This document shows, piece after piece, positions 61,245 through 64,000 of a DNA stretch of 64,000 nucleotides (position 1 is its first letter; every line of letters starts with the position of its first letter). The DNA is from UBA4582 sp038106185. Its GTDB lineage: Bacteria > Pseudomonadota > Gammaproteobacteria > Pseudomonadales > Azotimanducaceae. Where the stretch lies: the NCBI GenBank assembly GCA_038106185.1, contig JAYODE010000002.1:1-64000 (forward strand), in the 5' to 3' direction. Under the pieces are notes generated by a model. It ran no database searches. It saw only the letters and a program-made list of their open reading frames with translations, and was not told where the DNA came from. Position numbers and translations under genes: made by a program.

Positions 61245-62603
61245 ATGAAAACACTTGAAGTTTGCATCCTGGCTGCCGGCATGGGCAGTCGAATGAAATC
61301 AACACTCCCTAAAGTACTGCACCCGCTGGCAGGCAAGCCCATGCTCAGTCATTTATTGGCGACCGTTGCCGAACTTGCGCCGCAACGCACCCACGTGGTG
61401 ATTGGTCAAGGCGCTGATCAGGTACAGGCTGCATTTGCTGACCAAGACATTCAATGGGCACACCAGAGCGAGCAACTGGGTACAGGACATGCTGTCATGC
61501 AGGCGCTGCCACATGTTAGTGATGACTCACTATTGCTTATCCTCGCTGGCGATGGCCCCTTGATCAGTGCAGCAACCCTCCAGACTCTGCTTCAAAGTGA
61601 CGCTGATCTGACGGTCTTAACGGTGGACCAGCAGGACCCCACCCACTATGGACGCATTATTCGTGATGCAAACGACGGGATTGCGCAGATAGTTGAAGAG
61701 CGCGACGCCACCAGTGCGCAACGCAGGATTTGCGAGGTGAATACTGGCGTCATGTTAGCTCAAGCCGCTGCGCTGCGAGAATGGATGGCCAACCTGACCA
61801 CGAATAATGATCAACATGAGTATTTGCTGACCGACATAGTTGCCATCGCCAATGCTGCCGGGCAGCGGGTTAAACCCGTAAAAGCGGCTGACGCCGGTGA
61901 GCTGCAGGGCGTCAATACCTTTGTCCAGCTGGCAACCGCCGAGCGCTATTGGCAACTGCGCCGAGCGAAGGAGTTAATGTTGTCGGGCGTCCACCTGCTG
62001 GATCCGGCGCGGATTGATATCCGTGGCGAACTTATTACAGGTCAAAACGTTCATATCGATATCAATTGTGTTTTTGAAGGGCGTGTGATCATCGGCGATA
62101 ACGTTCGAATTGGGCCAAACTGTATTATCAAAGACAGTGTTCTTGCCGCCAATGTTCATATCAAGGCAATGACGATGCTTGACGGTGCCAGCATCGGGAC
62201 CCAGGGTCAGGTAGGGCCCTTTGCCCGTTTGCGTCCCGGCGCAGAGCTGCTCAGCGACGCTCAGGTCGGCAATTTCGTCGAGGTGAAGAAGACCACCCTT
62301 GGCCGTGGCAGCAAGGCGAGCCATCTGAGTTACCTGGGTGATGCGCAGATTGGTGATGGTGTGAATATTGGTGCCGGCACCATCACCTGTAACTATGACG
62401 GGGTTAACAAACACCAGACGGTTATAGAAGATGGCGTGTTCGTCGGCTCCAACACCTCCTTAGTCGCACCGGTTAGCATTGGTGAAGGCGCGACTGTAGG
62501 CGCCGGATCGACCATCACTCGAGACGTGCAAAAGCAGCAGCTGGCGGTCGCTCGAGGCCGCCAAACGACCATCGATAATTGGAAGGGTCCCAGGGACAAA
62601 TAA
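61245..62603 (+). CDS. glmU: Bifunctional UDP-N-acetylglucosamine pyrophosphorylase / glucosamine-1-phosphate N-acetyltransferase
   Basis: A 452-residue enzyme for the last two steps to UDP-GlcNAc. The N-terminal uridyltransferase domain begins LAAGMGSRMKSTLPKVLHPL. From about residue 250 a left-handed beta-helix of hexapeptide repeats carries the acetyltransferase, with the acetyl-CoA region NYDGVNKHQT. glmS follows with no gap (the stop is followed at once by its ATG). Confidence 0.97.
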   Translation: MKTLEVCILAAGMGSRMKSTLPKVLHPLAGKPMLSHLLATVAELAPQRTHVVIGQGADQVQAAFADQDIQWAHQSEQLGTGHAVMQALPHVSDDSLLLILAGDGPLISAATLQTLLQSDADLTVLTVDQQDPTHYGRIIRDANDGIAQIVEERDATSAQRRICEVNTGVMLAQAAALREWMANLTTNNDQHEYLLTDIVAIANAAGQRVKPVKAADAGELQGVNTFVQLATAERYWQLRRAKELMLSGVHLLDPARIDIRGELITGQNVHIDINCVFEGRVIIGDNVRIGPNCIIKDSVLAANVHIKAMTMLDGASIGTQGQVGPFARLRPGAELLSDAQVGNFVEVKKTTLGRGSKASHLSYLGDAQIGDGVNIGAGTITCNYDGVNKHQTVIEDGVFVGSNTSLVAPVSIGEGATVGAGSTITRDVQKQQLAVARGRQTTIDNWKGPRDK

Positions 62604-64000
62604 ATGTGTGGAATTGTTGGCGCGGCAACGCGCAGAAATGTGGCAGGGATTCTGTTAGAAGGGCTACAGCGGCTGGAATACCGAGGCTACGATTCCGCAG
62701 GCTTGTCGGTCATTGATGGCGGTGGCGCTATTCAGCGACTGCGCCGGGTAGGTAAGGTCAAGGCACTTGTCAGTGCCTGGCAAGCGGATCAGGTGGATGG
62801 CCAACTGGGCATCTCTCATACGCGTTGGGCGACTCATGGCAAACCCGTCGAAAGCAATGCCCATCCCCACCACTCAATTAACGATGTCGCTGTGGTGCAC
62901 AACGGCATTATCGAAAATCATGAATCCTTGCGGACCATGCTGGCTGATGCCGGCTATGTCTTTACCAGCGATACCGACACAGAGGTGATCGCGCATCTGG
63001 TGCACCAGGAGGTCGCCGGTTGTCGAGACTTTCGTCAGGGCGTCAGTCAAGCGCTGGCCAAACTCCACGGTGCCTATGCTGTCGCGGTGATTCATAAAGA
63101 TTACCCCTCGACAATCGTCGCAGCTCGGGTCGGCAGTCCCCTGGTGGTCGGGCTGGGTATCGGCGAGAACTTTGTTGCCTCGGATCCTCAGGCTCTGCGC
63201 CCTGTCACAGATCGCTTCATCTTTCTTGATGAAGGTGAGATGGTTGAGGTGCTGGCCGACAGCATTCAGTTTCATGGCACCAATAGCCGGTCGATTGAGC
63301 AAAGAATGGTGCAAATTGATACGCGAGTGGATGCCGTCGACAAGGGTAACCATCGGCACTATATGACCAAGGAAATATACGAGCAGCCATTCACCGTCGC
63401 TGCGACCCTTGAGGGTCGCATCACAGACAAGCAGGTACTCGAAAACGCCTTTGGAATTAACGCCGGCGCAGTATTTGCGAAAACTCAGGCGATTCAGATT
63501 GTCGCCTGCGGCAGCAGTTTTTATACGGGCCTGGTCTCCAGATACTGGTTCGAGGAGATTGCCGGCATTCCCTGCAGTGTCGAGGTTGCCAGTGAGTTTC
63601 GATACCGAGAGGTGGCAGTGACGCCTGGAACCCTGCTGGTTACCATCTCCCAATCTGGCGAGACCGCAGATACCCTGGCAGCCCTGCGCAATGCCAAACA
63701 TGCTAACTATGTTGGTAGCCTGTGCTTGTGCAATGTGGCAGATAGCAGCCTGGTGAGAGAGTCAGATTTGAGCCTGTTGATTCATGCCGGACCAGAAATC
63801 TGTGTCGCCTCGACCAAGGCGTTTACAGCGCAGCTGGCCGATCTAATGATGCTGGTGATAGTGATTGCCAAATATCAGGGTCTGAGTGCCACAGCCGAGG
63901 AAAAATTAGTCGCGGCCTTGCGGAGCGTACCAGCTTTGATTAATCAAACGCTGGCGCTGGACGATACCATCAAGCAGGTTGCGCGCCAGTTTGTCGACAA
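62604..64000 (+). CDS. glmS: Glutamine-fructose-6-phosphate aminotransferase, N-terminal part
   Basis: The frame begins MCGIVGAATRRNVAGILLEG and runs off the window end, so about 465 residues are seen. Cys2 is the nucleophile of the glutaminase domain; RLEYRGYDSAG, HTRWATHG and NGIIENH follow. The first SIS isomerase domain begins near VACGSSFYTGLV. The enzyme makes glucosamine-6-phosphate, the precursor used by GlmU. Confidence 0.97.
   Translation, partial: MCGIVGAATRRNVAGILLEGLQRLEYRGYDSAGLSVIDGGGAIQRLRRVGKVKALVSAWQADQVDGQLGISHTRWATHGKPVESNAHPHHSINDVAVVHNGIIENHESLRTMLADAGYVFTSDTDTEVIAHLVHQEVAGCRDFRQGVSQALAKLHGAYAVAVIHKDYPSTIVAARVGSPLVVGLGIGENFVASDPQALRPVTDRFIFLDEGEMVEVLADSIQFHGTNSRSIEQRMVQIDTRVDAVDKGNHRHYMTKEIYEQPFTVAATLEGRITDKQVLENAFGINAGAVFAKTQAIQIVACGSSFYTGLVSRYWFEEIAGIPCSVEVASEFRYREVAVTPGTLLVTISQSGETADTLAALRNAKHANYVGSLCLCNVADSSLVRESDLSLLIHAGPEICVASTKAFTAQLADLMMLVIVIAKYQGLSATAEEKLVAALRSVPALINQTLALDDTIKQVARQFVD

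Noticed and set aside
1..64000. tRNA or rRNA genes
   Set aside because: None was recognised by eye in any intergenic interval; most gaps are too short.
1..64000. Insertion sequences, prophage or defence islands
   Set aside because: No transposase, integrase, toxin-antitoxin or restriction gene is seen; the region is core genome.

Overview
The window is a contiguous piece of a gammaproteobacterial chromosome spanning the replication origin. The gene order around the origin (lpxL-type acyltransferase, tag, glyQ, glyS, gmhB, gyrB, recF, dnaN, dnaA, oriC, rpmH, rnpA, yidD, yidC, mnmE, mnmG, rsmG, parA, parB, atpIBEFHAGDC, glmU, glmS) and the left-hand blocks (cytochrome c4/dsbA, engB/polA, DUF2782/thrB, cox cluster, aroE/tsaC/dprA/LysM/def/fmt/rsmB/trkA) resemble Pseudomonas and its marine relatives, but the order is rearranged and the species cannot be named from the sequence. 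Base composition looks moderate (roughly 50-55% GC by eye). Three runs of exactly 100 N mark scaffold joins, so this is a draft or metagenome assembly; two of the three lie in or beside short tandem repeats.

Layout. 1-2842: end of comM, a cytochrome c5 and an unusual IMP dehydrogenase. 2843-3420: non-coding with a gap. 3421-6705: an ihfB-like gene, an acyl-CoA synthetase-like gene coupled to dsbA, and cytochrome c4. 6813-10765: engB and polA face each other across about 570 bp that hold tandem repeats and a candidate small RNA in the same position as Spot 42/ErsA. 10800-12029: DUF2782 protein and homoserine kinase. 12035-20084: a caa3-type cytochrome oxidase locus (ctaC, ctaD, ctaG, ctaE, a DUF2909 gene, surf1, a small thioredoxin-like assembly protein, cyoE, sco) that lacks ctaA. 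20289-26903: yheV, prlC, aroE, tsaC, purE, dprA and a LysM protein, all on the minus strand. 27046-32605: def-fmt-rsmB-trkA-trkH, a tightly overlapping plus-strand operon. 32615-37815: lpxL-type gene/tag and glyQ-glyS-gmhB. 37826-44999: gyrB, recF, two different dnaN genes and dnaA. About 45.1-45.5 kb: oriC. 45578-53844: rpmH to parB. 54032-61124: complete F1Fo ATP synthase operon ending in a strong terminator. 61245-64000: glmU and the start of glmS.

How the genes work together. Immediately on either side of oriC transcription points away from it, so dnaA, dnaN, recF, gyrB on the left and rpmH to glmS on the right are co-directional with replication. ParA/ParB act on two parS sites found inside recF. 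The respiratory genes (cytochromes c4 and c5, caa3 oxidase) and the ATP synthase form an aerobic oxidative phosphorylation set.

The most unusual feature is a tandem pair of full-length, strongly diverged beta sliding clamp genes between dnaA and recF. The dnaA-proximal copy has changed many residues that line the partner-binding pocket of the clamp. Second in interest is the C-rich small-RNA candidate downstream of polA. Third is an IMP dehydrogenase of the type otherwise familiar from the protist Tritrichomonas.
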